Assembly: GCA_902786505.1 (NCBI GenBank)
Contig: CADACS010000038.1
Location: 1 to 36,244, forward strand
DNA length: 36,244 bases
Source: an uncultured Planctomycetota bacterium
GTDB taxonomy: Bacteria > Planctomycetota > Planctomycetia > Pirellulales > Thermoguttaceae
Direction: 5' to 3'
Shown here: one piece after another, positions 1 through 8,188 of the stretch
How the letters are laid out: the number at the start of each line of letters is the position of its first letter
How positions within the stretch are numbered: the stretch's first letter is position 1
Notes under the pieces: generated by a model
What the model saw: the letters and a program-made list of their open reading frames with translations, nothing else
Databases searched by the model: none
What the model was told of the DNA's origin: nothing
Translations under genes and position numbers: made by a program

Positions 1-160
1 ACGCCTCGCGGCTTTGCCGCTTCGCTGTTCTTTGGCGCGTTTTCTTTTTGCGTTGCGCGGTCTAAGTTGAGGCGTCCGCCGCCATCGGCGGCGGCTCACC
101 GCCTGCGGCGGGGGCGTTGCACGACGGTTTTTCTTTTTGCGGAGCGCGGCGGGGGTTCAA
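1..160. other. Intergenic GC-rich segment with hairpin
   Basis: No credible gene is seen upstream of guaA. A perfect 8-bp stem CCGCCGCC / GGCGGCGG with a 3-base loop lies at 76-94, and T-rich tracts occur at about 41-53 and 126-138. The first bases resemble the body of the repeat family found at 1238-1460 and 9610-11156 (shared CGCCTCGCGGC), so this may be a decayed copy or the tail of one that extends past the window edge. Confidence 0.4.
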
Positions 161-188
161 TTGCAAATTTATCGCATTTCTCTATAAT
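161..188 (+). promoter_or_regulatory. Predicted sigma-70 type promoter of guaA
   Basis: TTGCAA (161-166) is followed after 16 bases by a perfect TATAAT (183-188). The predicted transcript start near 195 lies about 60 bases before the chosen guaA start, which argues against any start further upstream. Confidence 0.7.
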
Positions 189-254
189 GTTTTCATCGCG
201 CGGCCGGCGGCGGCTCGCGCAGAAGAACAGCCCGAAATCAAGGAACCCAAACTC

Positions 255-1235
255 ATGTCAAGCAATCGTCGTCCGGAAACTATGGAACGCATTACGACGC
301 CGGCGTTAGCCGAAGCGTTTATCGAAGAACAGCTGGCCGCGCTTAAGGCGCAAATCGGCTCGAAAAAGGTCTTGCTCGCGCTTTCTGGCGGAGTCGATTC
401 TTCCGTCGTCGCCGCGCTGCTCATTAAGGCGGTCGGGTCGCAGCTCACGTGCGTTCACGTCAATCACGGTCTGCTTCGGAAAGGCGAGCCGGAGCAGGTA
501 GTCGAGGTCTTTCGGAATCAGATGAACGCGAATCTCGTCTACGTCGACGCGATCGATCGGTTCCTCGATAAACTTGCGGGCGTGGCCGATCCGGAACAGA
601 AACGCAAAATTATCGGCGCGGAATTCATTCGGGTCTTCGAAGAGGAAGCGCGGAAATTAGAAGGGATCGAGTTCCTCGCGCAGGGCACGATCTATCCCGA
701 TATTCTCGAAAGCGGACCGGTTAAGGCGCATCATAACGTCGGCGGACTCCCGGACGATCTGCAATTTGAACTCGTCGAGCCGATTAAACTGCTCTTTAAA
801 GACGAAGTGCGCGTCGTCGGCAAGGCGCTCGGCCTGCCCGACAATATGGTCTATCGGCAGCCGTTCCCCGGCCCGGGACTCGGCGTGCGGTGCGTCGGCG
901 CGATTACCCGCGATCGGCTCGAAGCGGTTCGGGAATCGGACGCTATTCTCCGGGAAGAGTTCGCTAAAAATGGGCTCGAAGGGAAAGTGTGGCAGTATTT
1001 TACGGTCGTGCCCGACTTTAAGTCGACCGGCGTGCGCGACGGCGTGCGAAGCTACGATTGGCCCGTCGTGCTCCGCGCGGTCAATACGCGCGACGCAATG
1101 ACCGCGACCGTCGAGGACGTCCCGTTCGCGCTCCTCCAGAAGATTACGCAGCGCATTGTTAACGAAGTCAAAGGCGTTAATCGCGTACTCTACGATCTCA
1201 CGCCGAAACCGACCGGAACCATCGAGTGGGAATGA
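255..1235 (+). CDS. guaA: GMP synthase ATP-pyrophosphatase subunit (stand-alone GuaA C-terminal part)
   Basis: It amidates XMP to GMP with ATP, the last step of guanine nucleotide synthesis, using ammonia that a glutamine amidotransferase must supply. The 326-residue product has the PP-loop SGGVDSS at residues 44-50, the GMP synthase dimerisation domain ([11 protein letters not shown]) and the typical C-terminus PTGTIEWE. The N-terminal class I amidotransferase domain fused in most bacteria is absent, and the DNA upstream does not encode one. The start at 255 is chosen because AAGGA lies 10 bases upstream; the ATG at 282 is an alternative that keeps the whole domain. The gene has its own promoter. 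A hairpin repeat begins two bases after the stop. Function is secure; the source of the amidotransferase is unknown. Confidence 0.93.
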   Translation: MSSNRRPETMERITTPALAEAFIEEQLAALKAQIGSKKVLLALSGGVDSSVVAALLIKAVGSQLTCVHVNHGLLRKGEPEQVVEVFRNQMNANLVYVDAIDRFLDKLAGVADPEQKRKIIGAEFIRVFEEEARKLEGIEFLAQGTIYPDILESGPVKAHHNVGGLPDDLQFELVEPIKLLFKDEVRVVGKALGLPDNMVYRQPFPGPGLGVRCVGAITRDRLEAVRESDAILREEFAKNGLEGKVWQYFTVVPDFKSTGVRDGVRSYDWPVVLRAVNTRDAMTATVEDVPFALLQKITQRIVNEVKGVNRVLYDLTPKPTGTIEWE

Positions 1236-1237
1236 CC

Positions 1238-1460
1238 CGCGACGGCGACGGCGCCGTTCCCGATTCGCGCTCCCGCGCGGGCCGCGACGACGCGGCGCCC
1301 GGTTCGCGACGGCGACGGCGCCGTTCCCGATTCGCGCTGCCGCGCGAAACACGATAACCGCTCCCGTTGGTCGCTTGCTTTTGACTGCGCTCCGCGCTCA
1401 ACGACGGAGTCCCAACGAACCGCTCCCGTTGGTCGCTTGCCTTTGTCTGCGCTCCGCGCA
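1238..1460 (-). repeat. Modular hairpin repeat, copy A
   Basis: Read on the minus strand, two tandem heads (1460-1418 and 1398-1356, 62 bp apart, sharing GCAAGCGACCAACGGGAGCG) are followed by a GC-rich body at 1350-1238. A 34-bp segment of the body repeats exactly at 1238-1271 and 1305-1338. Each body unit folds into CGCGC/GCGCG and a second stem; here that stem is ACGGCG/CGCCGT, whereas copies B-D use GCCGCG/CGCGGC. The body abuts the guaA stop codon. No coding capacity is credible. It resembles REP, BIME or BOX elements in style only. Confidence 0.8.
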
Positions 1461-1546
1461 TTTGGCGGCGGTTCCGGGTCTGGGCGTTTTTTGCGGCGCG
1501 GCTTTTTTTTCTCCTTGCCGGTTCTTACTTCGGCTCAAATTTTGTA

Positions 1547-1602
1547 CCGACGCGTTCGGCTTCGTCTGCGGGCGAGCCCGAACGCGTCGGTTTTTCTTTT
1601 TG
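1547..1602 (+). terminator. Strong intrinsic terminator
   Basis: A perfect 13-bp inverted repeat, CCGACGCGTTCGG (1547-1559) with CCGAACGCGTCGG (1578-1590), has an 18-base loop and is followed at once by TTTTTCTTTTTG. It lies about 310 bases past guaA and 60 bases before the tetR promoter, so it isolates the redox island from upstream transcription. Bases 1461-1546 between the repeat and the stem show no other feature. Confidence 0.85.
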
Positions 1603-1660
1603 ATTTCGGTGTGCGGCGCGGCGCTAGACGGCGAATTAAGCGGCGAATTCTAAAAACATA

Positions 1661-1710
1661 TTGACACGGCGTCAGAGTGAGTGTAGAATAAACATACTGA
1701 CGCCGTGTCA
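1661..1710 (+). promoter_or_regulatory. Island promoter with twin inverted operators
   Basis: TTGACA (1661-1666), a 17-base spacer and TAGAAT (1684-1689) form a near-consensus promoter. Two 13-bp near-palindromes, TGACACGGCGTCA (1662-1674) and its exact reverse complement TGACGCCGTGTCA (1698-1710), are centred 36 bp apart. The first covers the -35 box and the second the predicted start point. The regulator gene begins 29 bases downstream, so autorepression by the TetR protein is the natural reading. Confidence 0.8.
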
Positions 1711-1739
1711 GCATAATAAAAAGCAATTGGGGTTTTAGA

Positions 1740-2408
1740 ATGCGAAAAGGAACGCCTGAAGAGATCGCTCAGAAACGGGAAGAGATTATCAACGCGTGCG
1801 AGCGGCTTTACCGGACGATGGGTTTCCGCGAGATCACGCTCAAAGAGATCGGCGGTATTACGTCCTTCTCCCGTCCCACGATCTACAACTACTTTGAAAC
1901 CAAGGAAGAAATCTTTCTCGCGCTCTTTCAAAGGGAGTACGACCGTTGGAACGAGGAACTGTCCGCCGTACTGGAAGGGAACGAACGGCTGGCTAAGGCG
2001 GAACTTGCGGAAAAAATCGCGGCGTCTCTCGCCAGACGCGAGCAGCTCCTAAAGCTTCTTTCCATGAACAACTACGACATGGAAGCGAACAGCCGTCTGG
2101 AGCTGCTGACCGCGTTTAAGAGGTCCTACGGCCGGTCGATGAGTCTTGTGCGCATGCTTTTGGCGAAGTTCTGTCCGGATATGAGCAAGTCGGATATTCA
2201 GAACTTTATTTATACCTTTTTCCCGTTCATGTTCGGCGTCTATCCCTACGCCGCCGTTACGGAAAAACAGAAGGCCGCAATGAAGGACGCGGGCGTTAAC
2301 TTTTTTTATCATACCGTTTATGAGTTAATTTACAGCTGTCTGATTCGGCTGCTGGGCGATCGCGAAAGGGTCTCGAAGCAAAAGAAAAACGAGGCCCGGT
2401 CGCTGTAA
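1740..2408 (+). CDS. TetR/AcrR-family transcriptional regulator
   Basis: This is a predicted DNA-binding repressor of 222 residues. The N-terminal helix-turn-helix spans about residues 33-52 and shows the family signature of a recognition helix followed by IYNYFETKEEIF. The C-terminal part is a helical ligand-binding domain with no recognisable specificity. GGGG lies 7 bases before the ATG. It is the first gene of an eight-gene same-strand island and its promoter carries two inverted operators, so it probably represses itself and the island until an unknown ligand binds. The ligand may be a substrate of the downstream flavin enzymes; that is inference. Confidence 0.88.
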   Translation: MRKGTPEEIAQKREEIINACERLYRTMGFREITLKEIGGITSFSRPTIYNYFETKEEIFLALFQREYDRWNEELSAVLEGNERLAKAELAEKIAASLARREQLLKLLSMNNYDMEANSRLELLTAFKRSYGRSMSLVRMLLAKFCPDMSKSDIQNFIYTFFPFMFGVYPYAAVTEKQKAAMKDAGVNFFYHTVYELIYSCLIRLLGDRERVSKQKKNEARSL

Positions 2409-2504
2409 AGACGGCGAACGCCGATTTGGCGGCAGAATGAGAGAGAGCGGCGGACGGTCCGGAACTTGACGTCGTTCGTTTCTGGGAATAGGAGACAAAA
2501 TAAA

Positions 2505-3047
2505 ATGGGTAAGAAAAATTTAGGAGCAATTCTCGCGCTTTATCCCTGCCCGGTCGTCGTTGTCGGGGCAATGGTAAACGATAAGCCGACGTGGACTCTT
2601 GTCGCTCATGCCGGAACCGTAGCGCACAGCCATCTCATGGTGTCTCTTGTACAGGCGCACTACATTAACCAAGGGATCCGCGAAAACGGAAAGCTTTCCG
2701 TAAATATTGTGGACGCGTCTTGGCTGAAGGAAGCGGACCGCATGGGAACGGTCAGCGGCAATAACATCGACAAGTCCGAGGCCTTCGAGTGGACTATGGG
2801 AGAAAACGGCGCGCCTTTGATCGATAAGGCAAAGGTCTCCATAGAATGCGAAGTGGACGGCAACTATGAGCTGGAGCATTTTGACCACTTCATCTGCAAG
2901 ATCCTCGCGACCTATGCCGACGAAGCTGTTCTGAACGAACAGGGCAAGATCGACTACCGTATTTTTAAGCCGGCGCTCTTTGAATTCCCGACCTACGAGT
3001 ATTTTGTAACCGGCGACAACGTCGGAAAATGCAGAAAGATGAACTGA
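2505..3047 (+). CDS. Flavin reductase-like / flavoredoxin family protein
   Basis: This 180-residue protein belongs to the FMN-binding split-barrel flavin reductase-like group. The pattern supporting this is an N-terminal PCPVVVVGAMVNDKPTW strand pair, then GTVAHSHLMVSL and the ENGKLSVNIVD segment that frame the flavin site, and IDYRIFKPALFEF near the end. Such proteins bind FMN and pass electrons between NAD(P)H or ferredoxin and a partner. The ATG at 2505 has GGAG 10 bases upstream and starts the conserved fold directly. It lies 96 bases after tetR and 63 bases before the amidohydrolase. The partner is not known, but the island encodes two flavodoxin domains and a nitroreductase. Confidence 0.8.
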   Translation: MGKKNLGAILALYPCPVVVVGAMVNDKPTWTLVAHAGTVAHSHLMVSLVQAHYINQGIRENGKLSVNIVDASWLKEADRMGTVSGNNIDKSEAFEWTMGENGAPLIDKAKVSIECEVDGNYELEHFDHFICKILATYADEAVLNEQGKIDYRIFKPALFEFPTYEYFVTGDNVGKCRKMN

Positions 3048-3110
3048 TTTTGCTCAGGTCGACGGACGCGGAATCCCGCAGGACGGGGCGATTTAAATAG
3101 AGGGGCCGAT

Positions 3111-4076
3111 ATGCTGAAAGACAAGAAATGCATTGATTTTCACGCTCATCCGGTAACGGACTCTTTTCGGAAAGCTATGGTCGATCTGGGAATCGATCCG
3201 ATAGAAGAGGACGGGTTCCCCCTTCCGAAATGGAGCGCGGAGGAGCATTTGGCGTTTATGGAGGAGGCAGGAATCGATTATTCGGTCCTTTCTGCGCCCG
3301 TGCCGCATATTTATAACGGGGACGCTCCCAAAGCGCGCAAGGCCGCGAGAGAAATCAACGACGGCGTCGCGGAAACCGTCCGGCGGCGTTCGGACCGATT
3401 CGGCTTTGTCGGGCTGGTTCCGCTGCCGGACGTGGACGGCGCGCTTGCGGAAACGGATTATGTTCTGGACGTACTCGGCGCGGCGGGCGTAAAGGTCGCT
3501 ACGAATATGGGGGGCGTCTATCTTGGGAACCCGATCTTCGATCCGGTTATGGAGGAATGGAATCGGAGAAAAGCGCTGGTTATTATCCATCCCTGCCGGG
3601 CGCGGCAGCGGCCGGAACATGTGATTACCGGAACGGTCGCGGCGATATTTGAGTATCCGGCGGATACGACAAGAGCCGTGCTGAATATGATAGCCAACCG
3701 CGTTATGACCCGTTTTCCGGATATTCGCTGGATCGTTCCGCACTGCGGTTCCTTTCTGCCCTATATGACGCAGCGATTTGCCGGCGTCTCCGGGATACTC
3801 GCTTCGATGGGCATGATGGTAAAAGTAGACGTTATGGCGGAATTTGAGAAGCTGTATTTTGATATCGCCGGCGATCCGGAACCGGGGCAGCTGAAAGCGC
3901 TTCAGGCGGTCGCCGCGGACGACCGCATTGTCTACGGCAGCGACTTCCCGCACTCGCCGGCCCGCGTGGTCGTTATGAAGAAAAAACACTTCGACGCCAA
4001 TCCGGACTACGACGGCGTCCGCGAAAAAATCTATTCCGAAAACGCAGTCAGACTGCTGAATCAGGTGAAAGCATGA
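3111..4076 (+). CDS. Amidohydrolase-2 family metal-dependent hydrolase or decarboxylase
   Basis: This 321-residue TIM-barrel protein of the amidohydrolase superfamily is closest in layout to the ACMSD / gamma-resorcylate decarboxylase group. Visible metal ligands are H11-x-H13 in DFHAHP, H160 in IIHP, H211 in PHCG and D278 in YGSDFPH. Members hydrolyse C-N bonds or decarboxylate aromatic or enoic acids; the substrate cannot be read here. GAGGGG lies just upstream of the ATG. The stop overlaps the next start (ATGA), so it is translationally coupled to the aldo/keto reductase, which suggests consecutive steps on one substrate. Confidence 0.85.
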   Translation: MLKDKKCIDFHAHPVTDSFRKAMVDLGIDPIEEDGFPLPKWSAEEHLAFMEEAGIDYSVLSAPVPHIYNGDAPKARKAAREINDGVAETVRRRSDRFGFVGLVPLPDVDGALAETDYVLDVLGAAGVKVATNMGGVYLGNPIFDPVMEEWNRRKALVIIHPCRARQRPEHVITGTVAAIFEYPADTTRAVLNMIANRVMTRFPDIRWIVPHCGSFLPYMTQRFAGVSGILASMGMMVKVDVMAEFEKLYFDIAGDPEPGQLKALQAVAADDRIVYGSDFPHSPARVVVMKKKHFDANPDYDGVREKIYSENAVRLLNQVKA

Positions 4077-5131
4077 AATACGTAAAACTTGGCCTTTCCG
4101 ATCTGAACGTATCCCGTATCTGCATGGGCTGTATGGGGTTCGGGGATCCCGGACGCGGTCGGCACAGCTGGACCGTCGGCGAAGAAGATTCCAGAGAAAT
4201 TATCAAGCGCGGTCTGGAACTTGGCGTTAACTTTTACGATACGGCCATTGGATATCAGAGCGGAACCAGCGAGCAGTATGTCGGCCGCGCGCTGCGCGAT
4301 TTTGCTAAACGCGAGGACGTCGCCGTCGCGACGAAGTTTCTTCCGAGAACGCAGGAAGAGATTGAGAAGAACGTGAGCGGTCAGGAGCATATCGCGAATA
4401 TGATCGACACGAGTCTACGGAATCTCGGAATGGACTATGTCGATCTTTATATCTATCATATGTGGGACTGGCAGACGCCAATCTACGACGTCATGGACGG
4501 CTTGGACCGTATTGTCAAAGCGGGCAAAGCCAGATATATTGGGATTTCCAACTGCTTCGCATGGCAGATCGCCAAGGCAAACGCTCTTGCGGAAAAGGAG
4601 GGATTTGCCAAGTTCGTCTCCGTTCAAGGGCGCTACAATCTCATCTTCCGCGAGGAAGAACGGGAAATGGTTCCTTACTGCAACGAAGAAAAGATCGCGC
4701 TCACGCCGTACAGCGCGCTGGCGTCCGGCAGACTGGCCCGACTTCCCGGCGAGGGCGGAACGAAACGCGCCGAGGAAGACGCCTACGCGAAATTCAAATA
4801 TGACGCGACGGCGGAGCAGGATAACGCGATCGTAGCCCGGGTGGCGGAACTGGCGGAAAAGTACGGCGTTACGATGACCGAGGTCTCGCTTGCCTGGCTG
4901 CTGACTAAGACGGCGGCTCCGGTCGTCGGCGCGACCAAGCTGCGTCATATCGAAGGCGCGGCCAAAGCGGCGGATCTGGAACTCGCGCCGGAAGACTGCG
5001 CGTATCTGGAAGAGCCCTACGTTCCGCATCGGCTTGCGGGCGTTATGGCGCAGAACAAGCCCGCCGCGGCGAAGGAAAAGCACGTCTGGTCCACGGGCGA
5101 TCAGAAGATTGGCAAGCAACCGTCGAAATAA
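4073..5131 (+). CDS. Aldo/keto reductase
   Basis: This NAD(P)H-dependent carbonyl reductase has 352 residues. The catalytic tetrad is visible as D56, Y61, K88 and H129, and the fold runs from the N-terminal LGLSDLNVSRICMGCMGFG strand to the cofactor-binding PVVGATKLRHIEGA near residue 300. About 30 residues at the C-terminus, rich in Lys and Ala, extend past the core. It overlaps the amidohydrolase by 4 bases. It lacks the CxxxCxxC iron-sulfur motif of some anaerobic relatives. The role is probably reduction of an aldehyde or ketone made or used by neighbouring island enzymes; the substrate is unknown. Confidence 0.9.
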   Translation: MKYVKLGLSDLNVSRICMGCMGFGDPGRGRHSWTVGEEDSREIIKRGLELGVNFYDTAIGYQSGTSEQYVGRALRDFAKREDVAVATKFLPRTQEEIEKNVSGQEHIANMIDTSLRNLGMDYVDLYIYHMWDWQTPIYDVMDGLDRIVKAGKARYIGISNCFAWQIAKANALAEKEGFAKFVSVQGRYNLIFREEEREMVPYCNEEKIALTPYSALASGRLARLPGEGGTKRAEEDAYAKFKYDATAEQDNAIVARVAELAEKYGVTMTEVSLAWLLTKTAAPVVGATKLRHIEGAAKAADLELAPEDCAYLEEPYVPHRLAGVMAQNKPAAAKEKHVWSTGDQKIGKQPSK

Positions 5132-5187
5132 ACGGAAAAGAACACGCTAAACTGGAATATACGTTAAACATAAAAACGAGGATCGTT

Positions 5188-5910
5188 ATGAAAAGAAACA
5201 TTTTGACCGTCGCGGCTCTCCTTTCGTTCGTCTGTTTTGCGGGCTGCGGGAGCGCTTCCCGAACGGAAACGTCAGACGCGCAGACGACGCCGGCCGCGCA
5301 GACTGAAACGGAAGGCCAAACGGAATCTGCCGAAAGCCAAACGGCGGCGGAGCCGAAAACAGAACCCGTCGCGGAAGCGGCTTCCTCCGAGACGCTGACC
5401 GAGTCGGAAAAGGCGGCGCCCGCCCCGGGAACGCGGTCCGACGTCTTAGTCGTCTACTTCTCCGCTACCGGCGTTACAAAGAAAGTGGCGCAGCGGCTCG
5501 CTTCCGTAACCGGAGGCGACACGTACGAGATTCTGGCCGCCGAGCCCTATTCCGTCGCTGACCTGAACTACAACGACAAGAACAGCCGTTCCACTAAAGA
5601 ACAGAACGACAAGAAGGTACGTCCGAAGATCGGGAGCAAAGACGTCTCCTTCGCGGGCTATAAGACGATATATCTTGGCTTCCCAATCTGGTGGGGCGAG
5701 GAGCCGCGCATACTGGATACCTTTGTGGAGAAATACAGTTTCGAGGGGATTACGGTTGTTCCGTTCTGCACGTCGGGCAGCAGCGGGATCGGCAGAAGCG
5801 GCCCCAATATGGAGGAGCTTGCCGGGAGCGGCGTCTGGCTCAAAGGCAAGCGGTTCAGCGAAAATGTATCGGAAGCGGATCTCCGAGCCTGGGTCGACAG
5901 TCTGAAGTAA
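5188..5910 (+). CDS. Flavodoxin-domain lipoprotein (extracytoplasmic)
   Basis: This 240-residue protein has a lipoprotein signal: MKRN, a hydrophobic stretch and the lipobox FAGC with C20 as the lipidated residue. Residues 21-83 form a Thr/Ala/Glu/Gln-rich linker. Residues 84-240 are a flavodoxin fold with the FMN phosphate loop YFSATGVTKKVA (90-101) and the flavin-stacking segment GFPIWWGEEP (164-173), as in the Flavodoxin_4 group. The linker and anchor place the flavin domain outside the cytoplasmic membrane, which is unusual for a flavodoxin. It lies 25 bases before the membrane/SUMF1/flavodoxin fusion, whose C-terminus carries a second flavodoxin of the same group. Electron donor and acceptor are unknown. 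Confidence 0.85.
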   Translation: MKRNILTVAALLSFVCFAGCGSASRTETSDAQTTPAAQTETEGQTESAESQTAAEPKTEPVAEAASSETLTESEKAAPAPGTRSDVLVVYFSATGVTKKVAQRLASVTGGDTYEILAAEPYSVADLNYNDKNSRSTKEQNDKKVRPKIGSKDVSFAGYKTIYLGFPIWWGEEPRILDTFVEKYSFEGITVVPFCTSGSSGIGRSGPNMEELAGSGVWLKGKRFSENVSEADLRAWVDSLK

Positions 5911-5935
5911 ATGAGAAGAGCGGGAGGACGGCGCC

Positions 5936-8140
5936 ATGCCTAACGTAAAGACAAACAGTTGGATCAAGCGGACTTTGGACGCCGTCATGATCGCTCTCCT
6001 TCTCTGCCTCATGGCCTATCAGGTCGCGGGAGAAGCGGCGCACGAATGGTTCGGCGTGGGAATGGTCGCCCTTGCGGCCGTTCATCAGATTCTGAACCGG
6101 AAATGGTACGGCGCGCTCTTTCGCGGAAAGTACGGCGCGTTCCGGACGGTTTCGACCGTTCTGAACGTTCTGCTGATTCTAAGTTTTGCCCTGACGGCCT
6201 TCTGTGGCATGTCTATGAGCAGTCATGCGACGCCGTTCCTGTACGGCGCCGCCTCGGTCTCTTTTGCCAGAAGAGCGCACCTGAGTATGTCCTACTGGAC
6301 CTTTGTCCTTATGGGCCTTCACCTTGGAACGCATCTTCCTGCGATAACGGCCGGGCTGAAACTGAAAGAGAGAACGAAAGCGGTTCTCGCCGGCGTCTTT
6401 GCGTGTATCGGGGGCGTCGGGCTATGGCTGGCGCTGAGAAACGGCGTCCAAAACTATCTGTTCTTTCGGGTTCCGTTCGCGTTCCTTGACTATGAGAAGG
6501 CCGCATGGCTGGTCTATCTGGAGCATCTGCTGACGCTCTCGTTCTGGGCGCTTATCGGAACGCAGACCGCGCGCATATGCATGAACGCCGGGCAGAAAAC
6601 GGACCGCAAAAAGAATCCGCTCTTCCCCGTCGCCGTTATAACGGCCGCGGCCGCCGTCGGAATCGCGCTGGCGTTTCTGTTTCCGGCTTCCGACGGCGCG
6701 GCGTCTTTTGGGACCGCCGACTGGTCCGTCCCGCAGACGGAAGCCGCTCCGGAACAGGCGCCGGACGAATCTGGAAATGTTTCGCATGAGGACGCCGCGC
6801 CGGCCAAATTGAGCGGCGGTTCCGTAGACGACGGATTCGCGCAAGTCCAGGGCGGTTCCTTTCTGATGGGAAGTCCGAAGACGGAAAACTGGCGAATCGA
6901 AGACGAGACGCAGCGTCAAGTTACCGTCGGACCGTTCTTTATAGATCCGTACGAAGCCACGCAAGGGGATTACGCCCGCCTGACGGGCAAGAATCCTTCC
7001 GCGTTTACGGGTGAGAATCTGCCCGTCGAGAATATCTCTTGGCTTGACGCCGTTCAATACGCCAATGCGAAAAGCGCCGACGCCGGACTTACGCCGGTCT
7101 ATACCGTCGCCGCCGACGGCGTAACGTGGGACCTGTCGGCCGACGGCTATCGTCTGCCGACGGAAGCCGAGTGGGAATACGCGTGCCGGGCGGGCGTCGG
7201 CGCGCCGTTCAATACGAAAAAATCCCTGAGCGCCGCCGAGGCGAACTTCTACGGCCATTACCCGTATGAGATCGAAGAGAATTATTTCGATAATTCCGTT
7301 CTGGAAGCCAAGCCGGGCGAATACCGGCAGAAGACCTTGCCCGTCGGCAGTTTTAAGCCGAACGCGTGGGGGCTTTACGACATGCACGGTAATGTAAACG
7401 AGTGGTGTTGGGATTATTACGGAGACTACGATCCGGCGTCCGTCGACCGTCCGACCGGGCCGGCGACCGGAACAAGGCATGTCTATCGCGGCGGGGGCTG
7501 GAACGACTTTGCCAAAAATATGCGCAGCGCCTATCGCGCGGCGGGCCAAGAAGATATGCGCAGCTTCAATCTCGGCGTGCGGCTCGTGAGGAACGCGGAC
7601 GGCGGCCGTTCCGGAACTGTAACGGCGGGCAAGCCGAACTTGCGCGCTAAAACCGGCGGCAAGGTTCTCATCGCTTACTTTTCCTGGGGCGGGAATACGC
7701 GCGGGGTCGCCAAAGAGATACAGGCGCAAACGGGCGCGGATCTCTTTGAAATCACGCCGCAGCGGCCCTACTCCTCCGATTACAATACCGTCCTGACGGA
7801 GGCCCAGGAGGACCGGCACAAACACGCAAGACCGAAACTTTCAGAACATGTCAAAAACTTCGACGAATACGACGTCGTTCTGCTGGGGTATCCGAACTGG
7901 TGGGCGTCCATTCCGGCGCCTGTCGCGACCTTTCTGGAAGAATATGACTTCTCCGGAAAAACGATCGTTCCGTTCTGCTCTCACGGAGGAGGCCGATTCG
8001 GGCAGAGCCTGACGGCCGTCGCCAAGCTGGCGCCGAGCGCGGTTATTGGCGAAGGGCTGTCGGTTCATTATTCGGGCGGCTCCACGCTCTCGCGCGACGT
8101 GGCGGCCTGGCTCAAGGTCAACGGCGTTAAAGCGCGCTAG
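5936..8140 (+). CDS. Polytopic membrane (DUF4405-like) / SUMF1-like / flavodoxin fusion
   Basis: This 734-residue fusion has three parts. Residues 1-250 hold about seven hydrophobic segments (13-33, 37-55, 68-95, 113-140, 147-168, 188-212, 226-250) with H36, H50, H97, H115, H129 and H133 as possible haem ligands, similar to DUF4405 cytochrome-b-like proteins. Residues 300-553 are a formylglycine-generating-enzyme (SUMF1) fold with RLPTEAEWEYACR and LYDMHGNVNEW. The CxxxxC catalytic pair of true FGEs is replaced (SAYRAA near 531), so sulfatase activation is unlikely. Residues 575-734 are a flavodoxin with YFSWGGNTRGVA and GYPNWWASIP. Seven segments with N-in put both soluble domains outside. 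GGGAGG precedes the ATG. Family calls are firm for the two soluble domains and moderate for the membrane part. Confidence 0.82.
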   Translation: MPNVKTNSWIKRTLDAVMIALLLCLMAYQVAGEAAHEWFGVGMVALAAVHQILNRKWYGALFRGKYGAFRTVSTVLNVLLILSFALTAFCGMSMSSHATPFLYGAASVSFARRAHLSMSYWTFVLMGLHLGTHLPAITAGLKLKERTKAVLAGVFACIGGVGLWLALRNGVQNYLFFRVPFAFLDYEKAAWLVYLEHLLTLSFWALIGTQTARICMNAGQKTDRKKNPLFPVAVITAAAAVGIALAFLFPASDGAASFGTADWSVPQTEAAPEQAPDESGNVSHEDAAPAKLSGGSVDDGFAQVQGGSFLMGSPKTENWRIEDETQRQVTVGPFFIDPYEATQGDYARLTGKNPSAFTGENLPVENISWLDAVQYANAKSADAGLTPVYTVAADGVTWDLSADGYRLPTEAEWEYACRAGVGAPFNTKKSLSAAEANFYGHYPYEIEENYFDNSVLEAKPGEYRQKTLPVGSFKPNAWGLYDMHGNVNEWCWDYYGDYDPASVDRPTGPATGTRHVYRGGGWNDFAKNMRSAYRAAGQEDMRSFNLGVRLVRNADGGRSGTVTAGKPNLRAKTGGKVLIAYFSWGGNTRGVAKEIQAQTGADLFEITPQRPYSSDYNTVLTEAQEDRHKHARPKLSEHVKNFDEYDVVLLGYPNWWASIPAPVATFLEEYDFSGKTIVPFCSHGGGRFGQSLTAVAKLAPSAVIGEGLSVHYSGGSTLSRDVAAWLKVNGVKAR

Positions 8141-8188
8141 AACGAAGAAAGCCGCGCTGAACGCAGAAGAATAAGCAAGGAATATGAA

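Noticed and set aside
1156..1653. A 165-codon plus-strand frame between guaA and the terminator
   Set aside because: It translates repeat copy A and the terminator region, overlaps the guaA 3' end and shows no conserved motif.
5936..8140. Separate genes rather than a fusion at 5936-8140
   Set aside because: The frame is continuous across both domain borders, with no internal start preceded by a good ribosome site at either junction.
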